Positions 1-6,755 of a stretch of DNA of 7,518 bases are shown here, one piece after another. The translations under genes were made by a program, and so were the position numbers. Origin of the DNA: Betaproteobacteria bacterium (GTDB lineage Bacteria; Pseudomonadota; Gammaproteobacteria; Burkholderiales; Burkholderiaceae). The stretch's first letter is position 1. Every line of letters starts with the position of its first letter. The DNA lies in NCBI GenBank assembly GCA_013205155.1, contig JABMMT010000142.1:1-7518 (forward strand). Reading direction: 5' to 3'. The notes under the pieces were generated by a model. That model ran no database searches, was not told the DNA's origin, and saw only the letters and a program-made list of their open reading frames with translations.

Positions 1-479
1 TAGGCGCCCGCTTTGGTAGCGCCATCTTCTTCAGAAACGACGTCTGTGCCATATAGCGCATCATATAAAGATCCCCAGCGAGCATTAGCAGCATTTAAAG
101 CATAGCGCGCATTGAGCACTGGAACAACCAGTTGGGGGCCGGCTTGGAGGGCTAGTTCATCATCAACATTCTGAGTAGTAGCCAAAATCTTGGCAGGTAC
201 ATCATCGATATAACCAATTTCTTTCAGATACTTACGATAGGCGGGCATATCTTTAATAGGGCCTAGATTAGCTTTGTGCCATTTATCTAAATCGGCCTGT
301 AGGCGGTCACGCTTAGCTAACAATGCTTCATTTTTTGGACTTAAGTCTTTAACGATCTCATCAAAACCCTTCCAAAAATCCGCGCTTTTGATACCGGTTC
401 CAGGGAGAACTTTATCTTCAATAAAACGATATAGCGGAGTTGCAACTTGGAGGCTATTACAGGTGGTGCGGGCAGTCAT
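1..479 (-). CDS. glcB: Malate synthase G, N-terminal part (runs off the left edge)
   Basis: Malate synthase G condenses glyoxylate with acetyl-CoA to give malate in the cytoplasm, in the glyoxylate shunt and glycolate use. I translated 159 codons from the ATG at 479-477. Recognisable family stretches are LQVATPLYRFIEDKVLPGTG near residues 10-29, FWKGFDEIV, LSPKNEALLAKRD, KEIGY, and the highly conserved block NVDDELALQAGPQLVVPVLN followed by ARYALNAANARWGSLYDALY. The family is about 720-730 residues, so only the N-terminal fifth is visible and the catalytic residues lie outside the window. The start fits the usual N-terminus of the family and has an AAGG ribosome site 8 bases upstream. It follows purA on the same strand after 59 bases. 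No other glycolate or glyoxylate gene is in view, so its operon partners are unknown. Identification is from remembered family sequence and is strong. Confidence 0.93.
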   Translation of the reverse strand, partial: MTARTTCNSLQVATPLYRFIEDKVLPGTGIKSADFWKGFDEIVKDLSPKNEALLAKRDRLQADLDKWHKANLGPIKDMPAYRKYLKEIGYIDDVPAKILATTQNVDDELALQAGPQLVVPVLNARYALNAANARWGSLYDALYGTDVVSEEDGATKAGA

Positions 480-487
480 TTTGTAAA

Positions 488-491
488 CCTT
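488..491 (-). promoter_or_regulatory. Ribosome binding site of glcB
   Basis: AAGG on the minus strand lies 8 bases upstream of the glcB ATG, a normal spacing. It supports the start at 479. It can pair with the CCTT inside the anti-Shine-Dalgarno-like stretch at 501-509, so its accessibility may depend on leader folding. Confidence 0.55.
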
Positions 492-500
492 GGTTTCTAA

Positions 501-509
501 TAAGGAGGT
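501..509 (-). promoter_or_regulatory. Anti-Shine-Dalgarno mimic in the glcB leader
   Basis: The minus-strand leader of glcB contains ACCTCCTTA, identical to the last nine bases of canonical 16S rRNA (ACCUCCUUA). Two short alternative hairpins could mask the glcB ribosome site: AACCT (510-506) with AGGTT (490-486) across 15 bases, or CCTT (505-502) with AAGG (491-488) across 10 bases. The sequence match is direct observation. A regulatory role is inference, and both stems are weak. Confidence 0.3.
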
Positions 510-528
510 TAATAAGAAATTGAATCAA

Positions 529-534
529 ATTATA
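529..534 (-). promoter_or_regulatory. Possible -10 box for glcB
   Basis: A perfect TATAAT occurs on the minus strand just after the purA stop codon, 49 bases upstream of the glcB ATG. I could not find a convincing -35 box 15-19 bases upstream; the candidates there lie in the purA tail and are poor. In such AT-rich DNA a lone -10 match can be chance. It is offered because glcB is unrelated in function to purA and might need its own promoter. Confidence 0.25.
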
Positions 535-538
535 TGAA

Positions 539-1879
539 TTACTCTTCAAATGGGTGTTGTAGCAAGATCGTCTCATCACGATCTGGTCCCGTAGAGACCA
601 TGGCAATCGGCTTACCTGCGACTGCTTCAATACGGCGTAGGAAAGTTTGAGCCTCAATCGGTAATTTATCCCATTCCCTAATGCCGTAAGTGCTACCCTT
701 CCAGCCCGGTAAATCCTCATAAATAGGCTCGCAACGAGCTACGGACTCTGCACCACGCGGTAATACATCTAATTTCTGACCGTCTAGGTGATATCCAACG
801 CATAAACGAATCGTTTCTAAGCCATCCAATACATCAAGCTTGGTAATGCACAGACCAGATAAACCATTAATCTGAATCGAGCGTTTTAGTGCGGCAGCAT
901 CTAGCCAACCAGTGCGACGTGGGCGACCTGTGACGGAGCCAAACTCCTTACCCACTTCCGCTAGGCGTATACCAATTGGATCTTTTTTAGCGGGATTGTC
1001 ATGATCATAGAGTTCGCTTGGAAAAGGACCTGCACCGACACGAGTACAGTAGGCTTTAGTAATCCCCAAGATATATTGAAGTGAATCTGGACCAACACCA
1101 GATCCAGCAGCAGCGTTTCCTGCTACACAATTGCTAGAAGTCACATAGGGGTAGGTGCCATGATCAATATCGAGCAAAGTGCCTTGTGCACCTTCAAACA
1201 ATAGATTTTGACCTGCTTGTTCAGCAGCATAAAGGGCGCTTGAGACATCAACTACCATTGGCTTAAGACGCTCAGCGTAAGACATCGCTTCAGCCAAAGT
1301 CTTTTCATAACTCACTGGCTCAGCACCGTAGTAATTAGTCAGCATGAAGTTGTGATAGTCGAGATTCTCCTTTAGCTGGAGAGCAAACTTCTCTGGGTAA
1401 AACAAATCTTGAACACGTAAAGCCCGGCGCGCTACTTTATCTTCATAAGCTGGACCAATACCCCTTCCCGTAGTGCCGATCTTCGCTTCACCACGTTTTT
1501 TCTCACGCGCATGATCAATGGCTACGTGATAAGGCAAAATCAAAGTAGCTGCTTCAGAGATTTTTAAGCGGGACATAACATCTAAGCCAGCAGACTCAAG
1601 TTCGCCTATTTCTTTAAAGAGCGCCTCAGGCGATAAAACGACACCGTTACCGATATAGCAAATCACCTCTTTGTGCATGATTCCAGAGGGTATCAAGCGC
1701 AAAATAGTTTTCTTACCGCCAATAATTAATGTGTGTCCAGCATTGTGGCCGCCCTGAAATCGCACTACCGCATTGGCATGGTCTGTTAACCAATCAACTA
1801 CCTTACCTTTGCCTTCATCGCCCCACTGGGTACCAATGACAACGACATTACGGCCTTTAGCTTGCTGCTTTGAAGACAT
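539..1879 (-). CDS. purA: Adenylosuccinate synthetase
   Basis: PurA joins IMP and aspartate using GTP to form adenylosuccinate, the first committed step from IMP to AMP, in the cytoplasm. The 446-residue protein is near full family length (E. coli about 432). Visible motifs are the P-loop-like GTQWGDEGKGK at residues 16-26 with the catalytic aspartate D21, GGHNAGHT at 43-50 with the catalytic histidine H49, then TTGRGIGPAYEDK, QGTLLDIDHGTYPYVTSSN, the substrate-binding TGRPRRTGW, and the guanine-recognition TKLDVLDG. I chose the ATG at 1879-1877 (MSSKQQ); a TTG four codons upstream at 1891 is in frame but has no ribosome site. The site for the ATG is also weak. It follows hisZ after 61 bases and precedes glcB. 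The neighbourhood with hflX-hflK-hflC recalls the enterobacterial hfq-to-purA cluster. Confidence 0.98.
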   Translation of the reverse strand: MSSKQQAKGRNVVVIGTQWGDEGKGKVVDWLTDHANAVVRFQGGHNAGHTLIIGGKKTILRLIPSGIMHKEVICYIGNGVVLSPEALFKEIGELESAGLDVMSRLKISEAATLILPYHVAIDHAREKKRGEAKIGTTGRGIGPAYEDKVARRALRVQDLFYPEKFALQLKENLDYHNFMLTNYYGAEPVSYEKTLAEAMSYAERLKPMVVDVSSALYAAEQAGQNLLFEGAQGTLLDIDHGTYPYVTSSNCVAGNAAAGSGVGPDSLQYILGITKAYCTRVGAGPFPSELYDHDNPAKKDPIGIRLAEVGKEFGSVTGRPRRTGWLDAAALKRSIQINGLSGLCITKLDVLDGLETIRLCVGYHLDGQKLDVLPRGAESVARCEPIYEDLPGWKGSTYGIREWDKLPIEAQTFLRRIEAVAGKPIAMVSTGPDRDETILLQHPFEE

Positions 1880-1940
1880 ATTGAAATCCAAAAAGATAAT
1901 TACAAAATTGGTTACATTTTTCTAGTAAATACTCGAACGC

Positions 1941-3107
1941 TTACTTTTTTTGAACAACTTCCCAAGCGTTACCCTGCTTTACTAATTCACGATCGCACTG
2001 ATACTCAGCTGACTCGATTAATCCACCAGTCGACACCTGAATCACTACTTCACCAACATTACGCAACTGCGTAATGGAGGCATTTAAAGCTGCATCGTCA
2101 ATCCAGGGTGCTGCGATCGCTAGCTTATGTACTTTGATGGGTGATAAGTTGGCAAGAGTCAAAAGGTCTAAAGAAAAGCCTGTGGCTGGGCGCGATCTAC
2201 CAAAGGCTTGTCCAACATGGTCATAGCGGCCACCTCTCGCAATCGGCTGGGGTAACTTGTCAATATAAGCAGCAAACATCACACCACTATGATATTGATA
2301 GCCGCGTAAATCGGACAAATCAATACTCAACTCCAGATTTTTAGATAGACGAGCCGAAGAATCTACTAAACGGCTTAAGTCTGATAGTGCTTTATCGATG
2401 GCAACATGCTCAGGTAAAAGCTTTTTCGTATTTGCGATGACTTGCGCACATGGGCCATTGAGTTCTGTCAATGCCATAAGGGCTTCTATTGTTTTAGCTG
2501 GCAAGCATTTAGACCATTGGCCTAATCGTGGGCGATCTTTACTTTGCAAAATATCATAAAGGGATTCAATCGATTCCTTTTCTAAGTCTTGGCCATCCAA
2601 GATCCCCATCAAGATACCGGCGTGTGACAAATCTAAGTAGACCTTGCTCAGACCTGCGAGCTCAAGTGTTTTCAACAGTAATGAAATGGCTTCAAAATCG
2701 GCCTCCCAAGTTGCACATCCATAGATCTCCGCGCCGAGCTGAAGTTCTTCACGAGCAGAACTTCCCACCGGAGTACGCGCATGCGCAACTGAACCTGCAT
2801 AACAAAGACGGGTTACTCCAGCACGATTTAAGAGGTGGGCATCAATACGGGCTACCTGAGGAGTAATGTCAGCACGTAAACCTAAGGTGCGACCTGACAA
2901 TTGATCTACCAATTTAAAAGTTTGTAAATTGAGATCTGATCCAGTGCCCGTTAGTAATGAATCTAAAAACTCTAGGATCGGAGGGGCAACTAACTCATAA
3001 CCATAAGATTGGTATAAATCCAGAGTGGCACGGCGCAATATTTCCACCTTACGAGCCTCAGCTGGCAAAACATCTGCAATATCTTCAGGAAGTAACCAAC
3101 GATTCAT
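1941..3107 (-). CDS. hisZ: ATP phosphoribosyltransferase regulatory subunit
   Basis: HisZ is a catalytically inactive relative of histidyl-tRNA synthetase that assembles with the short form of HisG. The complex carries out and feedback-controls the first step of histidine synthesis, ATP plus PRPP to phosphoribosyl-ATP. The 388-residue protein opens with RWLLPEDIADVLP and shows class II synthetase-like blocks: LRADITPQVARI near 78-89, CYAGSVAHART near 102-112, then EELQLGAEIYG at 120-130. YHSGVMFAAY at 272-281 and GGRYDHVGQAFGRSRPATGF at 292-311 mark the histidine-binding half. The C-terminus lacks a full anticodon-binding domain, which together with the opening argues against HisS. The ATG at 3107 lies 18 bases after hflC, with only a weak GAG as ribosome site, so it is probably translated in coupling with hflC. 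Its presence predicts a short HisG elsewhere in the genome. Confidence 0.95.
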   Translation of the reverse strand: MNRWLLPEDIADVLPAEARKVEILRRATLDLYQSYGYELVAPPILEFLDSLLTGTGSDLNLQTFKLVDQLSGRTLGLRADITPQVARIDAHLLNRAGVTRLCYAGSVAHARTPVGSSAREELQLGAEIYGCATWEADFEAISLLLKTLELAGLSKVYLDLSHAGILMGILDGQDLEKESIESLYDILQSKDRPRLGQWSKCLPAKTIEALMALTELNGPCAQVIANTKKLLPEHVAIDKALSDLSRLVDSSARLSKNLELSIDLSDLRGYQYHSGVMFAAYIDKLPQPIARGGRYDHVGQAFGRSRPATGFSLDLLTLANLSPIKVHKLAIAAPWIDDAALNASITQLRNVGEVVIQVSTGGLIESAEYQCDRELVKQGNAWEVVQKK

Positions 3108-3125
3108 GATCTCAAATACTGGCTA

Positions 3126-3998
3126 TCAATTCTTTTTTTTCAAGAACTTGAAGAACTCGCTGCTCGGTTCAACCACCATCACGTCCCTCTTATCTTTAAA
3201 TGAGCTTCGGTAAGCTTCAAGACTTTGATAGAACTGCGCAAACTGAGCGTCGCGCCCAAATGCTTCCGCATATAAGGCAGTTGCTTTGGCATCGCCTGAA
3301 CCTTTGATCTTCTGTGCGTCACGATAAGCCTCAGCCAAGATCGTGTCACGTTGACGCTCAGCATTCGCACGAATCTTGTCTGACTCTGCAGCTCCCGTAG
3401 AACGCAATTCATTGGCTACCCGTTTGCGTTCTGCCTCCATGCGGCGATAGACGGAGTCGCTAATTTCAGCTAACAAATCTATGCGCTTGAGTCGAACATC
3501 CACAATTTCTACGCCAATCTCAGACGCATCCATTGCTACCTTTTTACGAATACCCTGCATTACTTCTTCGCGCTGATCCGAGATGATCTCTCTAACCGTA
3601 CGTTTAGTAAATTCTTCGTTCAAGGCTGAGCGTACTAACTGGGTCAGACGGTCTTGCGCTAAACGCTCATCACCCTTAAAGCTCACGAAGAACTTGCGGG
3701 GATCAACGATACGCCATTTCACAAAAGAATCTACCAAGAGATTTTTCTTCTCGGAGGTAATAAAGCGCTCTGCCTCGGGAGTATCAATTGTCAAAATACG
3801 ACGATCAAAGAAACGCACATTTTCAAAAGGCGCTGGGTATTTAATTTGGAGTCCGGGTTGCTCGATCACACGCACAATTTGCCCAAAAGCAAAGACCACA
3901 GCAAAGTTACGTTGATCTAAAACAAAAATACTCGATGACAAAATAAAAATGACAGCGACTAGCCCAGCAGCTCCAGCTAAGAGACGATTTGCATTCAT
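3126..3998 (-). CDS. hflC: HflC, SPFH-domain modulator of FtsH protease
   Basis: HflC pairs with HflK in a large inner-membrane assembly that surrounds the FtsH protease and controls its access to membrane substrates. The 290-residue protein has one N-terminal membrane anchor at about residues 6-27, directly followed by the SPFH/band 7 domain starting DQRNFAVVFAFGQIVRVIEQPGL. Family landmarks are DRRILTIDTPEAERFITSEKK and, further on, the charged helical stretch with RMEAERKRVANELRSTGAAES and the following EAYRDAQKIKGSGDA. The topology expected for the family is a short cytoplasmic start and a periplasmic bulk. It is somewhat shorter than E. coli HflC (about 334). Its ATG shares one base with the hflK stop (TAATG), and a strong GAGAGG site precedes it. 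The gene ends in an A8 run encoding lysines just before the stop, 18 bases from hisZ. Confidence 0.96.
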   Translation of the reverse strand: MNANRLLAGAAGLVAVIFILSSSIFVLDQRNFAVVFAFGQIVRVIEQPGLQIKYPAPFENVRFFDRRILTIDTPEAERFITSEKKNLLVDSFVKWRIVDPRKFFVSFKGDERLAQDRLTQLVRSALNEEFTKRTVREIISDQREEVMQGIRKKVAMDASEIGVEIVDVRLKRIDLLAEISDSVYRRMEAERKRVANELRSTGAAESDKIRANAERQRDTILAEAYRDAQKIKGSGDAKATALYAEAFGRDAQFAQFYQSLEAYRSSFKDKRDVMVVEPSSEFFKFLKKKN

Positions 3999-5524
3999 TA
4001 TCTAACCTCTCTATCGCGGCTACGTAAGCCGCCATCACGTTTATCTGCAGCATTATTAGAATTAGCAGACCCTGAATTGAAATTCGGGGAACTGGTGTTA
4101 TTGGAGAATGGTGCAGCCGGATTACCAGTGGCACCACCTACAGTGACCGAGCCAGTCGGGGTGCTCGCAGGCGATTGTCCAGTTGCTACTTGAGAGCTTT
4201 CTGAGTTGACTTGCGCGATGATCTTATCTAAAGGCAAATAGAGCATGCTATTGCTCTTGGTGGTATCCACCAAAACTTTAGTAACGTTGTTATACATTTC
4301 GCGCATGCTATCGATGTACATCCGATCGCGGGTAACAGCAGGCGCTTTTGCATACTCAGCATACACTTGCTTAAAGCGAGCGGCATCACCTTCCGCAGTC
4401 GCCATAACGCGGGCCTTATAACCTTCTGCTTCTTGAATCAGTCGATCCGCTGTACCTTTGGCACGGGGGATAACGTCATTAGCATATGCCTGACCTTCAC
4501 TCTTCAAGCGCTCCTGGTCTTGCCCTGCTTTTACAGCATCATCAAATGAGGCCTGTACTTGCTCTGGTGGCTGAACGTTTTGAACAGTCACGCTTGTAAC
4601 GTAGATGCCTGTTTTATAGCTATCCAGAATTTTTTGTATCGTGGCAGCCAAATCAATCGCAATCTTTTCACGACCTTCGTACAAAACAGTATCCATCTTG
4701 CTACGCGCCACAATTTCACGGACAGCAGTTTCTGCGGCTTGGACTACAGTGGTATCGGGATCGCGATTGTTAAATAAATAATCTGTTGGATCTTTTAGGC
4801 GGTACTGAACTGCAAAACGCACATCAATGATGTTTTCGTCTTCAGTGAGCATGGAAGTATCTTTTTGATTGGTTGCTTTAATCAAAACTGAGCGGCCAAT
4901 TTCAACAGAACGCACTCCGGAAACATTGACAATTTGCTCAGCCTGTATAGGCCAAGGCATGCGCCAATTAATACCAGAGCCTGCAGTGTAAGTGTACTTA
5001 CCAAATGTCGTAACCACACCAGACTGGCCCTCTTGAATAATGAACAAGCCGCTAAGGATCCAAATTAAGAAAACACCACCCACAGCCACTAGTACAGTTG
5101 TCTTAGAACTAAATGGGTTTGTGAAATTGAAATTAGGGGTGATACCACCGCCGCCACCGCCGCCACCTTGCCCACCACGCTCTGATGGTGGTGGAATATC
5201 ACCGACCCTAGGTTTATTGGCTGGCTTACTAGATCCTGGTTTTTTCTTGCCACCAAAAATCCCGGCAAGTCTGTCATTGAAATCACGCCAGAGCTCATCC
5301 AAATCCGGTGGTCCATCTGGCTTTGCAGCAGGCGGCTTTACCGGTGGAGCCACTGGCGGATTGTTGGGTTGAGTTTCAACTGGTTGATTGCCGTCTCCAG
5401 GATCTGTTTTTGGAGTCTGGTCGCCCTCCTGCCCACCTTTGGCATCTTTGGATCCACCGGTGTTGTGGCTATTGCCCCAGCCTGGATCGTTAACCGAAAA
5501 AAGATTTAAAAATTTACGCATCAT
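3998..5524 (-). CDS. hflK: HflK, SPFH-domain modulator of FtsH protease
   Basis: HflK is the partner of HflC in the inner-membrane cage around FtsH. The 508-residue protein has a long cytoplasmic head (1-142), a membrane helix at about 143-164, then the SPFH/band 7 domain opening QEGQSGVVTTFGKYTYTAGS, and a low-complexity tail rich in Ser, Asn, Gly and Thr from about 440. The head is glycine-, proline- and charge-rich, with a Pro-rich stretch near 55-73, the conserved DLDELWRDFNDRLAGIFGG at 74-92 and an uninterrupted run of eight glycines at 120-127. It is longer than E. coli HflK (about 419), mostly in head and tail. Two adjacent ATGs (5524 and 5521) overlap the end of hflX by 11 or 8 bases. 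No clear ribosome site is seen, so coupling to hflX translation is likely. The downstream overlap with hflC is one base. Confidence 0.96.
   Translation of the reverse strand: MMRKFLNLFSVNDPGWGNSHNTGGSKDAKGGQEGDQTPKTDPGDGNQPVETQPNNPPVAPPVKPPAAKPDGPPDLDELWRDFNDRLAGIFGGKKKPGSSKPANKPRVGDIPPPSERGGQGGGGGGGGITPNFNFTNPFSSKTTVLVAVGGVFLIWILSGLFIIQEGQSGVVTTFGKYTYTAGSGINWRMPWPIQAEQIVNVSGVRSVEIGRSVLIKATNQKDTSMLTEDENIIDVRFAVQYRLKDPTDYLFNNRDPDTTVVQAAETAVREIVARSKMDTVLYEGREKIAIDLAATIQKILDSYKTGIYVTSVTVQNVQPPEQVQASFDDAVKAGQDQERLKSEGQAYANDVIPRAKGTADRLIQEAEGYKARVMATAEGDAARFKQVYAEYAKAPAVTRDRMYIDSMREMYNNVTKVLVDTTKSNSMLYLPLDKIIAQVNSESSQVATGQSPASTPTGSVTVGGATGNPAAPFSNNTSSPNFNSGSANSNNAADKRDGGLRSRDREVR
4006..4011 (-). 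promoter_or_regulatory. Ribosome binding site of hflC, inside the end of hflK
   Basis: GAGAGG lies 7 bases upstream of the hflC ATG and within the last codons of hflK. It fixes the hflC start and, with the TAATG stop-start overlap, indicates coupled translation of the two partner subunits. Confidence 0.75.
5145..5167 (-). repeat. 9-base tandem repeat encoding the HflK glycine run
   Basis: On the plus strand CCACCGCCG occurs twice in tandem and is followed by a partial CCACC. On the coding strand this is alternating GGT/GGC glycine codons, ending the disordered cytoplasmic head of HflK about 15 residues before its membrane helix. Nine-base units keep the frame, so copy number could change without breaking the gene. 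Confidence 0.8.
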
Positions 5525-6677
5525 TATGAAAATAGCTTTGGTTGGAAATCGGATTAAATTCAGAAGATTCTGGTCGTTCGGGTAAAGGGGCTAAAAACTC
5601 GTCCGGGGCCATTTGCGTCTTGGCACGGTTGTGTTCGACCCTAATTCTATCAGTCATTTGAGAGTATTCAGCCAAGGCTAACCTTAGTAAATCTAAGCCT
5701 AATCCCGCCTGGGCGGAGAGGAAAATCTGACTAGGAAGCCCATTAGCATCCCGCTCTAAAACAGCCCCACGGGTAAAGGTCTGAGGCATTAAGTCGATCT
5801 TATTCATCAACTCAATCCGAGGGATCTCATCGGCCCCAATTTCCTGCAAAACAGCCTCTACTTCAGCTTTTTGCTCCCTGGAAACAGGGCTACAAGCGTC
5901 TATCACATGCAAAATCAGGTCAGCATGAATGGTTTCATCCAAAGTGGCCCTAAAAGCCTCCACTAGTTGGTGAGGTAAATCCCGAATAAAGCCCACCGTG
6001 TCAGAAACAACGATGGATCCAATGCCATCCAAATGCACCTTTCTAGAGGTGGTATCTAGGGTCGCAAAAAGCTGGTCAGCAGCATAAGCGCCCGCTTTCG
6101 TGAGCGCATTAAATAGGGTTGATTTACCCGCATTGGTATACCCCACCAAAGATACTGAAAAGATATCCTTACGCTTACGCGCCCTTCTTTGGGTTCTTTG
6201 TTGACGTTGTAATTTTTCCAGCTCGTTTTCAAGACGTTTGGCTTTTGTAGCGAGCATACGACGATCCAGTTCCATCTGCGTTTCACCTGGACCACCACGC
6301 ACACCAATACCACCTCGCTGACGTTCCAAGTGACTCCAAGCCCTAACCAAGCGTGACATCCGATAACGCACTTGCGCTAATTCAACCTGAGTCTTACCAA
6401 TATGACTCTGAGCTCTTTGACTAAAAATATCCAAAATCAAGCCAGTACGATCCATCACATGACGACCAATATGACGCTCTAAATTACGCTGTTGGGTTGG
6501 AGACAGAGGATGATTAAAAATGGCGAGCTCTGCATCATGCTCCTCCATCAAGCGCTTGAGTTCATTCACTTTACCCGAGCCAATAAATAAAGCGGGATCA
6601 GTTTTACCTTTGCGCGCAATCACAGAGGCTGTGGGTATAGAGCCAGCGCTATCAGCCAAAAGACTGAGCTCAGCCAT
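5514..6677 (-). CDS. hflX: GTPase HflX (first ATG start; true start probably upstream)
   Basis: HflX is a ribosome-binding GTPase that in E. coli splits stalled 70S ribosomes under heat stress. From the ATG at 6677 the protein has 387 residues: the N-terminal HflX domain with NHPLSPTQQRNLERHIG and DRTGLILDIFSQRA near 75-89, the glycine-rich GGIGVRGGPGETQMELDRR at 122-140, a basic coiled helix to about 170, then the GTPase domain with G1 GYTNAGKST at 179-187, G3 DTVGF at 226-230, G4 NKID at 292-295 and G5 SAQ at 321-323. The tail after G5 is about 65 residues and does not resemble the E. coli C-terminal domain. The conserved first strand of the family is missing from this start but is encoded in frame just upstream (6678-6755). 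The end overlaps hflK. Confidence 0.95.
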   Translation of the reverse strand: MAELSLLADSAGSIPTASVIARKGKTDPALFIGSGKVNELKRLMEEHDAELAIFNHPLSPTQQRNLERHIGRHVMDRTGLILDIFSQRAQSHIGKTQVELAQVRYRMSRLVRAWSHLERQRGGIGVRGGPGETQMELDRRMLATKAKRLENELEKLQRQQRTQRRARKRKDIFSVSLVGYTNAGKSTLFNALTKAGAYAADQLFATLDTTSRKVHLDGIGSIVVSDTVGFIRDLPHQLVEAFRATLDETIHADLILHVIDACSPVSREQKAEVEAVLQEIGADEIPRIELMNKIDLMPQTFTRGAVLERDANGLPSQIFLSAQAGLGLDLLRLALAEYSQMTDRIRVEHNRAKTQMAPDEFLAPLPERPESSEFNPISNQSYFHNDA

Positions 6678-6755
6678 ACTGTCGGCAAAATCTTCCCGCC
6701 CAGTGTCGACTCCAACTAAGACCGCACGCGGCGCATCTACTCCAGTGTTATACAG
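6678..6755 (-). other. hflX: Probable N-terminal extension of HflX from a CTG start
   Basis: In frame with hflX, 26 codons before its first ATG read LYNTGVDAPRAVLVGVDTGR and then EDFADS. RAVLVGVDTGRED matches the first strand and loop expected in betaproteobacterial HflX proteins. An in-frame TAG lies a few codons further up, and between it and the ATG no ATG, GTG or TTG occurs. The only near-standard start is the CTG at 6755-6753, which has AGAAGG 5 bases upstream and overlaps the hfq stop region by 8 bases. The full protein would then be 413 residues. The coding match is from remembered family sequence; CTG initiation is inference. Confidence 0.6.

Noticed and set aside
501..630. Plus-strand gene behind the perfect AAGGAGG at 502-508
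   Set aside because: The TTG at about 520 is followed by a stop within a few codons, and the ATG at about 533 opens a short frame that runs entirely antisense to purA with no protein-like character. The plus-strand site is better read as the complement of the leader element of glcB.
1880..1891. TTG start for purA four codons upstream of the ATG
   Set aside because: No ribosome site lies upstream of the TTG and the extra residues are not part of any conserved PurA sequence; the ATG gives a normal N-terminus.
1880..1940. Terminator or promoter in the hisZ-purA gap
   Set aside because: AGTAA and TTACT form a 5-base inverted repeat, but the loop is about 12 bases and no T-tract follows. Promoter-like boxes there have poor spacing, so nothing was called.
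2528..2866. Plus-strand frame of 112 codons within hisZ
   Set aside because: It is antisense to a clear HisZ protein, has no ribosome site I can defend and no recognisable motif.
5040..5372. Plus-strand frame with a polyproline run
   Set aside because: It is the antisense of the glycine repeat and Pro-rich head of HflK; glycine codons GGN read as proline CCN on the other strand.
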